Of a DNA stretch of 13,715 bases, positions 6,746 through 13,001 are shown one piece after another. Each line of letters begins with the position of its first letter. The stretch's first letter is position 1. The notes beneath the pieces were generated by a model. The model ran no database searches. It was not told the DNA's origin and worked only from the letters and a program-made list of their open reading frames with translations. The DNA is from an uncultured Neisseria sp. Lineage in GTDB: Bacteria > Pseudomonadota > Gammaproteobacteria > Burkholderiales > Neisseriaceae. The position numbers and the translations under genes were made by a program. The stretch is from the NCBI GenBank assembly GCA_947097615.1, contig CAMURX010000023.1, forward strand, positions 1 to 13,715, read 5' to 3'.

Positions 6746-6944
6746 GGTTTTTTCCTTCGGGTTTTAATGGAAACCGGCAAATTATGACAGAAATCGCGGT
6801 GAAAATTGTTGGATCGCGCCCTGTTTTCACCACGCAAATTTATTTACTCTGCACGCATCTTAAACATAAAGCTGCTTGTGAAAGTAATTTGGGCTTATGG
6901 TAAGCTGTATGCTGTAAGAGTAGATTGTTTTTAAGGAAGTTCTT
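6746..6944. promoter_or_regulatory. Divergent control region of the bacteriocin island
   Basis: About 200 bp of AT-rich DNA lie between the regulator and immunity starts. It contains an inverted repeat GGTGAAAA (6798-6805) / TTTTCACC (6824-6831) with 18 bases between, a candidate operator for the adjacent XRE protein. AAGGAAG, ending about 6 bases before ATG 6945, is a good ribosome-binding site. I could not choose a convincing -35/-10 pair. The operator idea is inference. Confidence 0.4.
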
Positions 6945-7169
6945 ATGAATAAGATAATTCAGGAGTTTTGGAAAAAACTTAGTTACGCACACAAACATAT
7001 TATTTTGTTACTTGCAACAGTTTCAGTTTGTTCGTTTGTATGTTGGTATTTGGTATTTCCATTTTTAACATTGCAAATAGAGGACAAACAGTTAATTGCT
7101 GGCATAGCAAATGGTTGTGCGGTAATTTTTGTCAATTTTGCTTTTATTAAATTTTTTAAAGGGAAATAA
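6945..7169 (+). CDS. Two-helix small membrane protein, candidate bacteriocin immunity protein
   Basis: A 74-residue protein with two hydrophobic segments, about 17-40 (HIILLLATVSVCSFVCWYLV) and 48-69 (QLIAGIANGCAVIFVNFAFI), flanked by lysines at both ends, so it is probably an inner-membrane hairpin. No family was recognised with certainty. Three facts suggest immunity: its size and two-helix layout match Cvi, the 78-aa colicin V immunity protein; it lies immediately upstream of the precursor, as cvi precedes cvaC; and its stop is one base before the precursor ATG, so the two are surely cotranslated. A good ribosome-binding site (AAGGAAG) is present. The gene is much more AT-rich than the exporter genes downstream. 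Confidence 0.6.
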   Translation: MNKIIQEFWKKLSYAHKHIILLLATVSVCSFVCWYLVFPFLTLQIEDKQLIAGIANGCAVIFVNFAFIKFFKGK

Positions 7170-7170
7170 A

Positions 7171-7542
7171 ATGCGTGAATTAACATTGAATGAATTACAT
7201 GAAGTAGGCGGCGGCTTTTTGGGCGGAATGGTTCAATCTATGGCTGTTCAAAATGCGCTGGTCAGTATGGCAACTTATACTATTAGTGCTGGCATTGATC
7301 CTACGCAAGATGTAACGGTTACAGGACTAGTCGCGTCTGCTGTTGGTGGAGCAGTAGCTGGTGCAGCAGGTGGCAAAGTCGCTAGTAAACTAGGTTTGAA
7401 AGGGCAGGCTGCACAAGCAGTAAGTAGGGCTTCTGGGGCTGTGGCAGGCGGTTCTGCAAATGGTTTTGTTAGATATATTAGCTATCAAGTTAATAATTAC
7501 AATAATAATTTACACGCAGCACTAGAAGCTGCTGGTGCTTGA
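7171..7542 (+). CDS. Class II microcin (colicin V-like) bacteriocin precursor
   Basis: A 123-residue precursor. Its first 15 residues, MRELTLNELHEVGGG, are almost the microcin V leader (MRTLTLNELDSVSGG as I recall it), a textbook double-glycine leader cut by C39 peptidases during export. Cleavage after G14 or G15 would release a peptide of 108-109 residues. The mature part has no cysteine. It has a hydrophobic Gly/Ala zipper (about 52-70, GLVASAVGGAVAGAAGGKV, and again near 88-98), as in membrane-inserting class II microcins, and an Asn/Tyr-rich tail (YQVNNYNNN). The start at 7171 is chosen over an upstream in-frame TTG at 7129 because only 7171 begins the leader correctly and it lies one base after the immunity stop. 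Activity and target are inference. Confidence 0.85.
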   Translation: MRELTLNELHEVGGGFLGGMVQSMAVQNALVSMATYTISAGIDPTQDVTVTGLVASAVGGAVAGAAGGKVASKLGLKGQAAQAVSRASGAVAGGSANGFVRYISYQVNNYNNNLHAALEAAGA

Positions 7543-7561
7543 ATTAACCCTTAAATTTAAT

Positions 7562-7605
7562 TTCAGGTAGCTTGAAATCCTACTCTACCTTTCAGGCTGC
7601 CTGAA
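7562..7605 (+). repeat. Foreign-dialect DUS copies between precursor and exporter genes
   Basis: The palindrome TTCAGGCTGCCTGAA (7591-7605) contains AGGCTGCCTGAA (Simonsiella-type) on the plus strand and AGGCAGCCTGAA (Kingella-type) on the minus strand. Just upstream, 7562-7573 on the minus strand reads AAGCTACCTGAA, one base from the Eikenella-type DUS. The palindrome can fold as a short hairpin and might lower exporter transcription relative to the precursor. Confidence 0.75.
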
Positions 7606-7655
7606 TTGCATTTACCCATCTCAAACCATCACCCAATCCAAAAGGATTTTCCTCC

Positions 7656-9746
7656 ATGCCCGACTACCTCTCCCGCCTCTCATTCGGTTTCTCGCGCAGG
7701 CTGCCTGTGGTGCTGCAGACCGAAGTGGCGGAATGCGGTTTGGCGTGTTTGGCTTCGGTATTGGGGTTTCACGGTTTCCATACGGATTTGCGCCACTTAC
7801 GGGCGCGTTTTTCTTTGTCGCTCAAAGGAGCGACGCTGGCGGATTTGGTGCGCTACGCCCATGCGCTGAACCTTACGCCGCGACCGTTGCGTTTGGAACT
7901 GGACGAGCTGGCTAATCTGCGTCTGCCCTGTGTGCTGCATTGGGATTTGAATCATTTTGTGGTGCTGCAGTCGGTGTCTCATGGCGGTATTACGATTATG
8001 AACCCCGCATCGGGCTTGCAGAAAATCCGTATGGACGAGGTATCGCGGCGCTTTACGGGGATTGCGCTGGAGCTGATGCCGAATACGCAGTTTGAAGAAA
8101 AGCGCGAAGCGAAGAAAATCCGAATTCTGCCGATGCTGCGCGGGGTGGTGGGGCTGAAACGTTCGCTGTTTCAGCTTTTATTATTGGCGGCGGCTCTGCA
8201 GGTGTTTGCGCTGGCCAGCCCGTTTTTTATGCAGTGGGTGATTGACCATGCGATTGTGTCGGCAGACCGCGATTTGCTGCTCACGCTGGCTTTGGGCTTC
8301 GGGCTGCTGATGGTGGTGCAGCAGCTGGTGTCGCTGGTGCAGACGTGGGCGGGGATGTTTTTGGCAACTTCGCTCAATATCCAATGGAAAGCCAATGTAT
8401 TCCGCCGTTTGCTGGATTTGCCTGTGGCGTATTTTGCCAAACGGCACTTGGGCGATGTAGTGTCGCGCTTCGGCGAGGTAGACAGCATCCAAAGCACGCT
8501 TACTTCTACCTTTTTCGTGCTGGTACTCAACAGCCTGATGGCGGTGTTTACGCTGGTGTTGATGCTGCTGTACAGCGCGCAGTTGTCGGCGGTGGTGCTG
8601 GTTACGCTGCTGATTTATGTGTTGATTCGTTGGGCGGCGTATTATCCGCTGCGCCGTGCCACGGAAGAGAATCTGGTTCATGCCGCCAAGCAGAGCAGCT
8701 ATTTTATGGAGACGGTGCGCGGTATCCAAACGGTAAAGCTGTTTGACAAAACCGCGCAGCGGCACAGCACTTGGCTGAATCTGTTTGTAGACACGGTGAA
8801 CACGGGTTTGACTTCGCAGAAACTGTCCGCGCTGTTTGGCTTTGCCAACAGCTTTTTATTTGGCGTGGCAAATATTTTGATTGTGTATTGGGGTGCGGTT
8901 TCGGTGTTGGACGGTGCGTTTACCGTAGGCGTACTGATGGCGTTTATGTCGTATAAAAGCCAGTTTGAAGGCAAAATCGGCTCGCTCATCGACCAGTTTG
9001 TACAAATCAAAATGTTGGGGCTGCATGCGGAGCGGCTGGCGGATATTGTGCTGGAAGAAACAGAACAGGGCGCGGTGGGCGTGATGCAGCCTGAAAAGGT
9101 GCAGGCTTTTGATTTTGTGATTGAAAACGTATCGTTCCGCTATGCGGAGAATGAGCCGTTTGTACTACGTGATGTGAATTTGCAGATTCGGCAGGGCGAA
9201 ACGGTGGCGTTTGCGGGGCATTCGGGCTGCGGCAAGTCCACGCTGATTCAGATTCTGACAGGCAGCCTGAAACCCGAAAGCGGAAGGGTACTGCTGGGCG
9301 GACATGATATTCACGCACTGCCGCCTGCCTTTGTACGCCAATTCAGCGCAACGGTGATGCAGGACGATGTGCTGTTTGCAGGCTCGATTACGGAAAACAT
9401 CTGCTTTTTTGACGAAGCGCCCGATGCGGCGAAAATCGAACATTGCGCCAAAATGGCAAACATCCACGACGAAATCGCGGCGATGCCGATGGCGTATGAA
9501 ACACTGATCGGCGACATGGGCAGCGCATTAAGCGGCGGGCAGAAGCAGCGCATTATCTTGGCGCGCGCACTCTACCGAGAGCCGCGCATTCTGTTTCTGG
9601 ACGAAGCCAGCAGCCATTTGGATGCGGATAACGAGCGGATCATCAACGATAATCTGCGGCGGCTGGGTATCACGAAAATCATGGTGGCGCACCGACAGGA
9701 AACGCTGGCGATGGCGGACAGGGTGGTATTATTGGGGGTAGCCTGA
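7656..9746 (+). CDS. Bacteriocin-processing ABC exporter with C39 peptidase domain (CvaB-like)
   Basis: A 696-residue inner-membrane protein, close to CvaB (698). Residues ~15-140 form a C39 peptidase: oxyanion Q21, catalytic C27 in QTEVAECGLACL and H100 in LNHFVVL; the third position, usually Asp, is N116 in MNPASG, with C-to-H (73) and H-to-N (16) spacing as in CvaB. A membrane domain of about six helices spans ~165-445. The nucleotide-binding domain has Walker A GHSGCGKST (521-529, K527), signature LSGGQ (625-629), Walker B ILFLDE (645-650) and H679. It should cut the double-glycine leader and pump the mature peptide out with the HlyD-type adaptor and a TolC-like channel. AAAGGA (7641-7646) is the ribosome-binding site. 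The intact cysteine separates it from HlyB-type transporters, which lack it. Confidence 0.93.
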   Translation: MPDYLSRLSFGFSRRLPVVLQTEVAECGLACLASVLGFHGFHTDLRHLRARFSLSLKGATLADLVRYAHALNLTPRPLRLELDELANLRLPCVLHWDLNHFVVLQSVSHGGITIMNPASGLQKIRMDEVSRRFTGIALELMPNTQFEEKREAKKIRILPMLRGVVGLKRSLFQLLLLAAALQVFALASPFFMQWVIDHAIVSADRDLLLTLALGFGLLMVVQQLVSLVQTWAGMFLATSLNIQWKANVFRRLLDLPVAYFAKRHLGDVVSRFGEVDSIQSTLTSTFFVLVLNSLMAVFTLVLMLLYSAQLSAVVLVTLLIYVLIRWAAYYPLRRATEENLVHAAKQSSYFMETVRGIQTVKLFDKTAQRHSTWLNLFVDTVNTGLTSQKLSALFGFANSFLFGVANILIVYWGAVSVLDGAFTVGVLMAFMSYKSQFEGKIGSLIDQFVQIKMLGLHAERLADIVLEETEQGAVGVMQPEKVQAFDFVIENVSFRYAENEPFVLRDVNLQIRQGETVAFAGHSGCGKSTLIQILTGSLKPESGRVLLGGHDIHALPPAFVRQFSATVMQDDVLFAGSITENICFFDEAPDAAKIEHCAKMANIHDEIAAMPMAYETLIGDMGSALSGGQKQRIILARALYREPRILFLDEASSHLDADNERIINDNLRRLGITKIMVAHRQETLAMADRVVLLGVA
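9260..9271 (+). repeat. Kingella-type DUS inside the exporter gene
   Basis: Exact AGGCAGCCTGAA, in frame within TGSLK just after the Walker A helix. A near copy, ATGCAGCCTGAA, is at 9084-9095. Such in-gene copies show that the exporter evolved in a genome using this dialect. Confidence 0.85.
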
Positions 9747-9780
9747 AAACCAATTTCTAATGTTTTGAAAGAGAAAAACC

Positions 9781-10122
9781 ATGAAATCTCCCATTCTTGC
9801 CTTTTTATTGCTATTAACCGCATGCAACTACGTGAACAGTCAGGCGAACGCATCAGACAATGCCGCTGATATGAACGGCACCATCCAAATCTCATTTGAA
9901 CAAGCCGAGTTTGCCTATCAGGGACAAACGTATTATCTGAATGACGAACACGGCGTGTTATCCGAGTTGCTTAAACAGAAACGGGCGGCGAATAAAGCGT
10001 TTTTTATCAGGCAAGACATTTGTTTAAACGGCTATATCCAAACCAAAGCGCAAAACAACCATCACGGTTTCGGCGCGCTGGGGCGGTATGATAAGGCGGT
10101 TTTTGTGCAGAAGATTTGTTAA
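9781..10122 (+). CDS. Small lipoprotein of unknown function in the bacteriocin operon
   Basis: A 113-residue protein with a clear lipoprotein signal: MKSPILAFLLLLTAC, lipobox LTAC with lipidated C15, then Asn, which does not suggest inner-membrane retention. The mature domain is short and polar, with two cysteines (C81 and the very last residue, C113) that could form one disulfide. No family was recognised. It lies between exporter and adaptor genes in the same orientation, 34 bp after the exporter stop, with AAAGAGAAAAACC before ATG. Possible roles are an extra immunity factor, a helper of secretion at the outer membrane, or a passenger gene; nothing in the sequence decides between them. Standard colicin V clusters have no gene here. 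Confidence 0.75.
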   Translation: MKSPILAFLLLLTACNYVNSQANASDNAADMNGTIQISFEQAEFAYQGQTYYLNDEHGVLSELLKQKRAANKAFFIRQDICLNGYIQTKAQNNHHGFGALGRYDKAVFVQKIC

Positions 10123-10130
10123 AAACAATA

Positions 10131-10157
10131 CGGTTTCAGGCAGCCTGAAACCGCTTT
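10131..10157 (+). terminator. Kingella-dialect DUS hairpin with T-rich tail
   Basis: CGGTTTCAGG (10131-10140) pairs with CCTGAAACCG (10144-10153) around a 3-base loop, followed by CTTTTAT. The stem contains AGGCAGCCTGAA (10138-10149). It looks like an intrinsic terminator, yet the adaptor gene starts 17 bp later, so it may only attenuate transcription. Confidence 0.55.
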
Positions 10158-10173
10158 TATTTGGATAGACCCG

Positions 10174-11439
10174 ATGTCTCTTTTCCGTTCCGAAGTCTTT
10201 GAAGCCAAGAAAAACCGTTGGACAGGGCAAATCGTGTTGGTACGCCCTTTTTCTTTGTTTGCGCTTACCTTGTTTGCGGTTTGTTTGGCGGCTGCATTGA
10301 TTGCATTCGCCGCATTCGGCAGCTACACCAACAAAACCACAGTAGAAGGGCAGCTTGTGCCGCTGGGCGGCGTGGTGCGCGTGTATGCGCCCGAAACAGG
10401 GGTGATTACCGATAAAAAGGTGGCAGACGGCGATTTTGTGCGAGCGGGCGATGTGCTGTTTACCCTGTCCACCGCGCGCAGCGACGGTACAGGCAGCGTG
10501 CAGGCGCGTTTGGCTGCCGAAGCGAAATTGAAAAAAACGCTGGCCGAGCAGGATATTGCGCGGCAAAAACGGATACATGCCAACGAAAAAACGGCGCAGG
10601 AAAACACGCTGCGCCGTCTGCGCCAGCAGTTGCTGCATGTTCAAGACCAAATCGCGGTGCAGCAAAAACGGATTGCACTCAACAGCAAAATGCTGGCAAA
10701 ACAGAACGAACTGGTGCGACAGGGCGCCTTGTCGGAATTGGAGCGAACCAATTATGAAAACATGCTGTTAGGTCTAAAAGCGGATTTGGCAGCGTATCAG
10801 CGCGAAGAAAGCAATCTGGCGCGGGAAATCGCCGCCCAGCAAAGCAATTTGGACAAACTGCCCGAGCAACAGGCAAACGAAATCAGCCAGCTGGAACGCA
10901 CCTTGGCGGCATACAATCAGGAAATCCTAGATTATGGCGTGCGCGACGGGCAAACCATCCGCGCGGCGGTGTCGGGCTATGCGAATGCGGTGAATGCGGA
11001 AGTGGGGCAGCAGGCAGACGCATCGCGCCTGCTGGCAAGCATCGTGCCGCAAACGGTGCAGTTGCAGGCAAACCTGTATGTGCCCAGCCGTGCGGTGGGT
11101 TTTGTAAAGCCCGGCGACAAAGTGGTGCTGCGCTATCAGGCATATCCGTATCAGAAATTCGGACACGCCACGGGGCGGATTGTTTCCATCGCGCAAACGG
11201 CGTTGAACAAGCAGGAGCTGGCGAATCTGGGCAATATTTTTACCAACCCCGCACTGCTGAACGAACCCGCGTATCTGGTCAAAGTGAAGCTGGGCAAGCA
11301 GACAATTTTGGTTTACGGCAAAGAAACCAAACTCCCCATCGGCATGACGGCAGAAGCGGATATCCTGCATGAGAATAAAAAATTGTATGAGTGGATGCTT
11401 GACCCGCTGTACAGCGTAGCGGGAAAGGTAAAACAGTGA
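10174..11439 (+). CDS. HlyD-family secretion adaptor (CvaA-like)
   Basis: A 421-residue periplasmic adaptor (membrane fusion protein); CvaA of colicin V has 413. It has a cytoplasmic stub (1-24), one membrane helix (about 25-48), a lipoyl-type half-motif (about 57-100, VYAPETGVITDKKVADGDFVRAGDVLF segment), a long charged coiled coil (about 107-250), the second half-motif (about 260-280) and a C-terminal beta domain with YQAYPYQKFGHATGRI, characteristic of HlyD/CvaA proteins. It should bridge the C39-ABC exporter to a TolC-like outer-membrane channel, which is not encoded here. The start at ATG 10174 has a weak ribosome-binding site. Its stop is 2 bp before the trmJ relic, so the right island edge is extremely tight. 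No terminator of its own was seen. Confidence 0.92.
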   Translation: MSLFRSEVFEAKKNRWTGQIVLVRPFSLFALTLFAVCLAAALIAFAAFGSYTNKTTVEGQLVPLGGVVRVYAPETGVITDKKVADGDFVRAGDVLFTLSTARSDGTGSVQARLAAEAKLKKTLAEQDIARQKRIHANEKTAQENTLRRLRQQLLHVQDQIAVQQKRIALNSKMLAKQNELVRQGALSELERTNYENMLLGLKADLAAYQREESNLAREIAAQQSNLDKLPEQQANEISQLERTLAAYNQEILDYGVRDGQTIRAAVSGYANAVNAEVGQQADASRLLASIVPQTVQLQANLYVPSRAVGFVKPGDKVVLRYQAYPYQKFGHATGRIVSIAQTALNKQELANLGNIFTNPALLNEPAYLVKVKLGKQTILVYGKETKLPIGMTAEADILHENKKLYEWMLDPLYSVAGKVKQ

Positions 11440-11441
11440 TT

Positions 11442-11564
11442 AACGGCTCCCGCATTATCCGCCGCCTGCACAACCTCTTCGCCCGCGCCAAGCCCGAAAC
11501 CGAAGACATCGACCTCTTGCGCGGCTTCTTCAATACCGTCAGAAAACGCCTCGGCGGGAAATAA
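11442..11564 (+). pseudogene. Relic 3' end of trmJ (direct repeat, downstream copy)
   Basis: It encodes NGSRIIRRLHNLFARAKPET then EDIDLLRGFFNTVRKRLGGK and a stop, the last 40 residues of TrmJ, with no start or upstream domain. It matches 6099-6221 at about 92% by eye, with a constant offset of 5343. It directly follows the adaptor gene and precedes the terminator and luxS, so it is best read as the resident trmJ end left behind when a trmJ-linked cassette recombined in. Confidence 0.88.
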
Positions 11565-11578
11565 ACCCATCCGAATAA

Positions 11579-11620
11579 GGCAAAAGGCCGTCTGAAACCG
11601 TTTTCAGACGGCCTTTTGCC
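11579..11620 (+). terminator. DUS terminator serving the trmJ relic and bacteriocin operon
   Basis: A 19-bp perfect stem (11579-11597 with 11602-11620) has a 4-base loop and TTTT within the 3' arm. It is the first strong terminator after the adaptor gene, so it probably ends the bacteriocin transcript. Host-dialect uptake sequences resume here. Confidence 0.83.
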
Positions 11621-11631
11621 TGCGTTATAAT
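11603..11631 (+). promoter_or_regulatory. Candidate luxS promoter overlapping the terminator stem
   Basis: TATAAT at 11626-11631 is a perfect -10 hexamer. Exactly 17 bp upstream, TTCAGA (11603-11608) matches 4 of 6 positions of the -35 consensus and lies in the 3' arm of the DUS terminator. Transcription would start about 25 bp before the luxS GTG. Confidence 0.5.
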
Positions 11632-11662
11632 CCTCGCCTTTCCAACATTGAGGACAGCCGCC

Positions 11663-12142
11663 GTGAACACCATCACCGCCGAAAAGAAAATGAACGTCGA
11701 GAGCTTCAACCTCGACCACACCAAAGTCAAAGCCCCCTATGTCCGCCTCGCCTGCATCACCGACGGCGACCACGGCGACATCATCTACAAATACGACCTG
11801 CGCGTCTGCCAGCCCAACCAAGACCACATGGACATGCCCTCGCTGCACTCGCTCGAACACCTGATGGCCGAACTCTCGCGCAACCATTCCGACAAAATCG
11901 TCGACATCAGCCCCATGGGCTGCCAAACCGGCTTTTACATCACCCTGCTCAACCTGCCCGAATACCGCGACGCCCTCGACTTAATCGAAAAAACCCTGCA
12001 CGACGTCACCGCCGCCACCGAAGTGCCCGCCTGCAACGTCGCCCAATGCGGCTGGGCGGCCAGCCACAGCCTCGAAGGCGCGCAGAAAATCGCCCGCTAC
12101 CTGCTCGACAAACGCGGCGAATGGGAAGAGGTGTTCGCATGA
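11663..12142 (+). CDS. luxS: S-ribosylhomocysteine lyase LuxS (AI-2 synthase)
   Basis: A 159-residue protein that converts S-ribosylhomocysteine to homocysteine and DPD, the precursor of autoinducer 2. The metal-binding set is complete: HSLEH (H62, H66, with E65 as catalytic base) and C129 in NVAQCGW; the catalytic cysteine is C87 in GCQTG. Start chosen at GTG 11663 because GAGGA (11650-11654) sits 8 bp before it; the in-frame TTG at 11648 has no such site, and ATG at 11690 would trim an N-terminus that looks native. The gene overlaps mtnN by four bases (ATGA), so the two enzymes acting in sequence on S-adenosylhomocysteine are translationally coupled. A probable promoter lies just upstream. 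Confidence 0.95.
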   Translation: MNTITAEKKMNVESFNLDHTKVKAPYVRLACITDGDHGDIIYKYDLRVCQPNQDHMDMPSLHSLEHLMAELSRNHSDKIVDISPMGCQTGFYITLLNLPEYRDALDLIEKTLHDVTAATEVPACNVAQCGWAASHSLEGAQKIARYLLDKRGEWEEVFA

Positions 12143-12843
12143 GCCAAATGCGCACCATCGCCGTTATCGGCGCCATGCAGCCCGAAATCGAGCTGCTCAA
12201 AGGCCGTCTGAACGGCCGCGAAAGCCACCGCTTCGGTGCGTTTGAAATCCACACGGGCGAAATGCACGGCAAACGCATCGTCCTCACCCTCAGCGGCATC
12301 GGCAAAGCCAACGCCGCCGCCGCCACCGCCGCCGCCATCCTCAAATTCGCCCCCGACTGCGTTATCAACACCGGCAGCGCGGGCGGCCTCGGCAGCGGCC
12401 TGAAAGTCGGCGACGTCGTCATCGGCAGCGAAACCGTCCACCACGACGTCGATGCCACCGCCTTCGGCTACGCCCCCGGCCAAGTGCCGCAACTCCCCCC
12501 GACCTTCGCCGCCGACGCCGCCCTAATCTCCGCCACCGAAAAAGCCGCGCAAGCCTTCCCGCACGCCGCCGTCACGCGCGGCCTGATTGCCAGCGGCGAC
12601 CAGTTCATCCACAGTGCCGAAGCCGCCACCGCCATCCGCGCCCGCTTCCCCGCCGTGCAGGCCGTGGAAATGGAAGCCGCCGCCATCGCCCAAACCTGTG
12701 CCCAACTCGGCGTGCCCTTCGTCGTTATCCGCGCCCTGTCCGACTCCGCCGACGAAAAAGCCGACGTCAGCTTCGAGCAGTTTTTAGAAACCGCCGCCGT
12801 CCACTCGGCGGAAATGGTCGGCCGCATAATCGCCGCCCTGTAA
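12139..12843 (+). CDS. mtnN: 5'-methylthioadenosine/S-adenosylhomocysteine nucleosidase MtnN (Pfs)
   Basis: A 234-residue nucleosidase (E. coli 232) that removes adenine from S-adenosylhomocysteine and methylthioadenosine, feeding LuxS. Landmarks are [12 protein letters not shown] with E16 (E. coli E12), the NTGSAGGL loop (77-84), VEMEA with E179 (E. coli E174) and the base D202 in ALSDSAD (E. coli D197). The true start is ATG 12139, four bases overlapping luxS and behind GGAAGAGG; the frame is open further upstream, but those codons lie antisense-free inside luxS and do not resemble MtnN. An in-frame uptake sequence (12201-12212) encodes GRLN. A DUS stem-loop follows the stop. Confidence 0.95.
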   Translation: MSQMRTIAVIGAMQPEIELLKGRLNGRESHRFGAFEIHTGEMHGKRIVLTLSGIGKANAAAATAAAILKFAPDCVINTGSAGGLGSGLKVGDVVIGSETVHHDVDATAFGYAPGQVPQLPPTFAADAALISATEKAAQAFPHAAVTRGLIASGDQFIHSAEAATAIRARFPAVQAVEMEAAAIAQTCAQLGVPFVVIRALSDSADEKADVSFEQFLETAAVHSAEMVGRIIAAL

Positions 12844-12849
12844 AGCAAA

Positions 12850-12884
12850 GGCCGTCTGAAAGTCTGCCTCACTTTCAGACGGCC
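12850..12884 (+). terminator. DUS stem-loop after mtnN
   Basis: GGCCGTCTGAAAGT (12850-12863) pairs perfectly with 12871-12884 around a 7-base loop. No T run follows, so termination may be weak. Confidence 0.6.
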
Positions 12885-12885
12885 A

Positions 12886-12918
12886 CCGCGTAGGGTGTGT
12901 CGCCCCGCGACGCACGCG
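12886..12918. repeat. Short imperfect GC-rich inverted repeat
   Basis: GTGTGTCGC and GACGCACGC, separated by CCCC/CG bases, form an imperfect hairpin between mtnN and gph. No open frame crosses it. It looks like a dispersed intergenic repeat, but other copies cannot be seen in this window. Confidence 0.3.
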
Positions 12919-12939
12919 TTCCATGAGGATTACACCCCC

Positions 12940-12979
12940 GAGGCCGTCTGAAAGACGGAAAGCGTGTTCAGACGGCCTC
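12940..12979 (+). repeat. DUS inverted pair in the gph leader
   Basis: GAGGCCGTCTGAA (12940-12952) pairs with TTCAGACGGCCTC (12967-12979) around a 14-base loop, ending 22 bp before the gph ATG. Followed by CAATCC, not T residues. Confidence 0.7.
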
Positions 12980-13001
12980 AATCCCCAAAAAAGGAAGCCC
13001 C

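Larger units (their letters stand above)
6285..11441. mobile_element. Imported bacteriocin island between trmJ and luxS
   Basis: The segment is bounded by two copies of the trmJ 3' end. It holds a regulator, candidate immunity gene, microcin-like precursor, C39-ABC exporter, lipoprotein and HlyD-type adaptor. No AGGCCGTCTGAA was found inside, although it is frequent on both sides; instead AGGCAGCCTGAA or AGGCTGCCTGAA occurs at 7594-7605, 9260-9271 and 10138-10149, with near-matches at 7562-7573 and 9084-9095. The 6300-7560 part is visibly AT-rich. No integrase or transposase is present, so entry by natural transformation and homologous exchange is the likely route, as in the neisserial 'minimal mobile element' concept. 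Confidence 0.8.

Noticed and set aside
7129..7170. Longer precursor starting at TTG 7129
   Set aside because: It would add 14 residues before the double-glycine leader and overlap the immunity gene; leaders of this class begin directly with MRELT-like residues.
7656..8075. RTX-toxin (HlyB-type) transporter
   Set aside because: HlyB-type proteins lack the catalytic cysteine of C39; here C27 is present and the neighbour has a double-glycine leader, so a bacteriocin exporter fits better.
11442..11564. Possible functional small gene from the trmJ relic
   Set aside because: No start codon with a ribosome-binding site and only the C-terminal tail of TrmJ, without knot or SAM-binding motifs.
12046..12138. 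Upstream extension of mtnN
   Set aside because: Lies inside luxS and encodes Arg/Pro-rich sequence unlike MtnN; ATG 12139 with the ATGA overlap fits the family.
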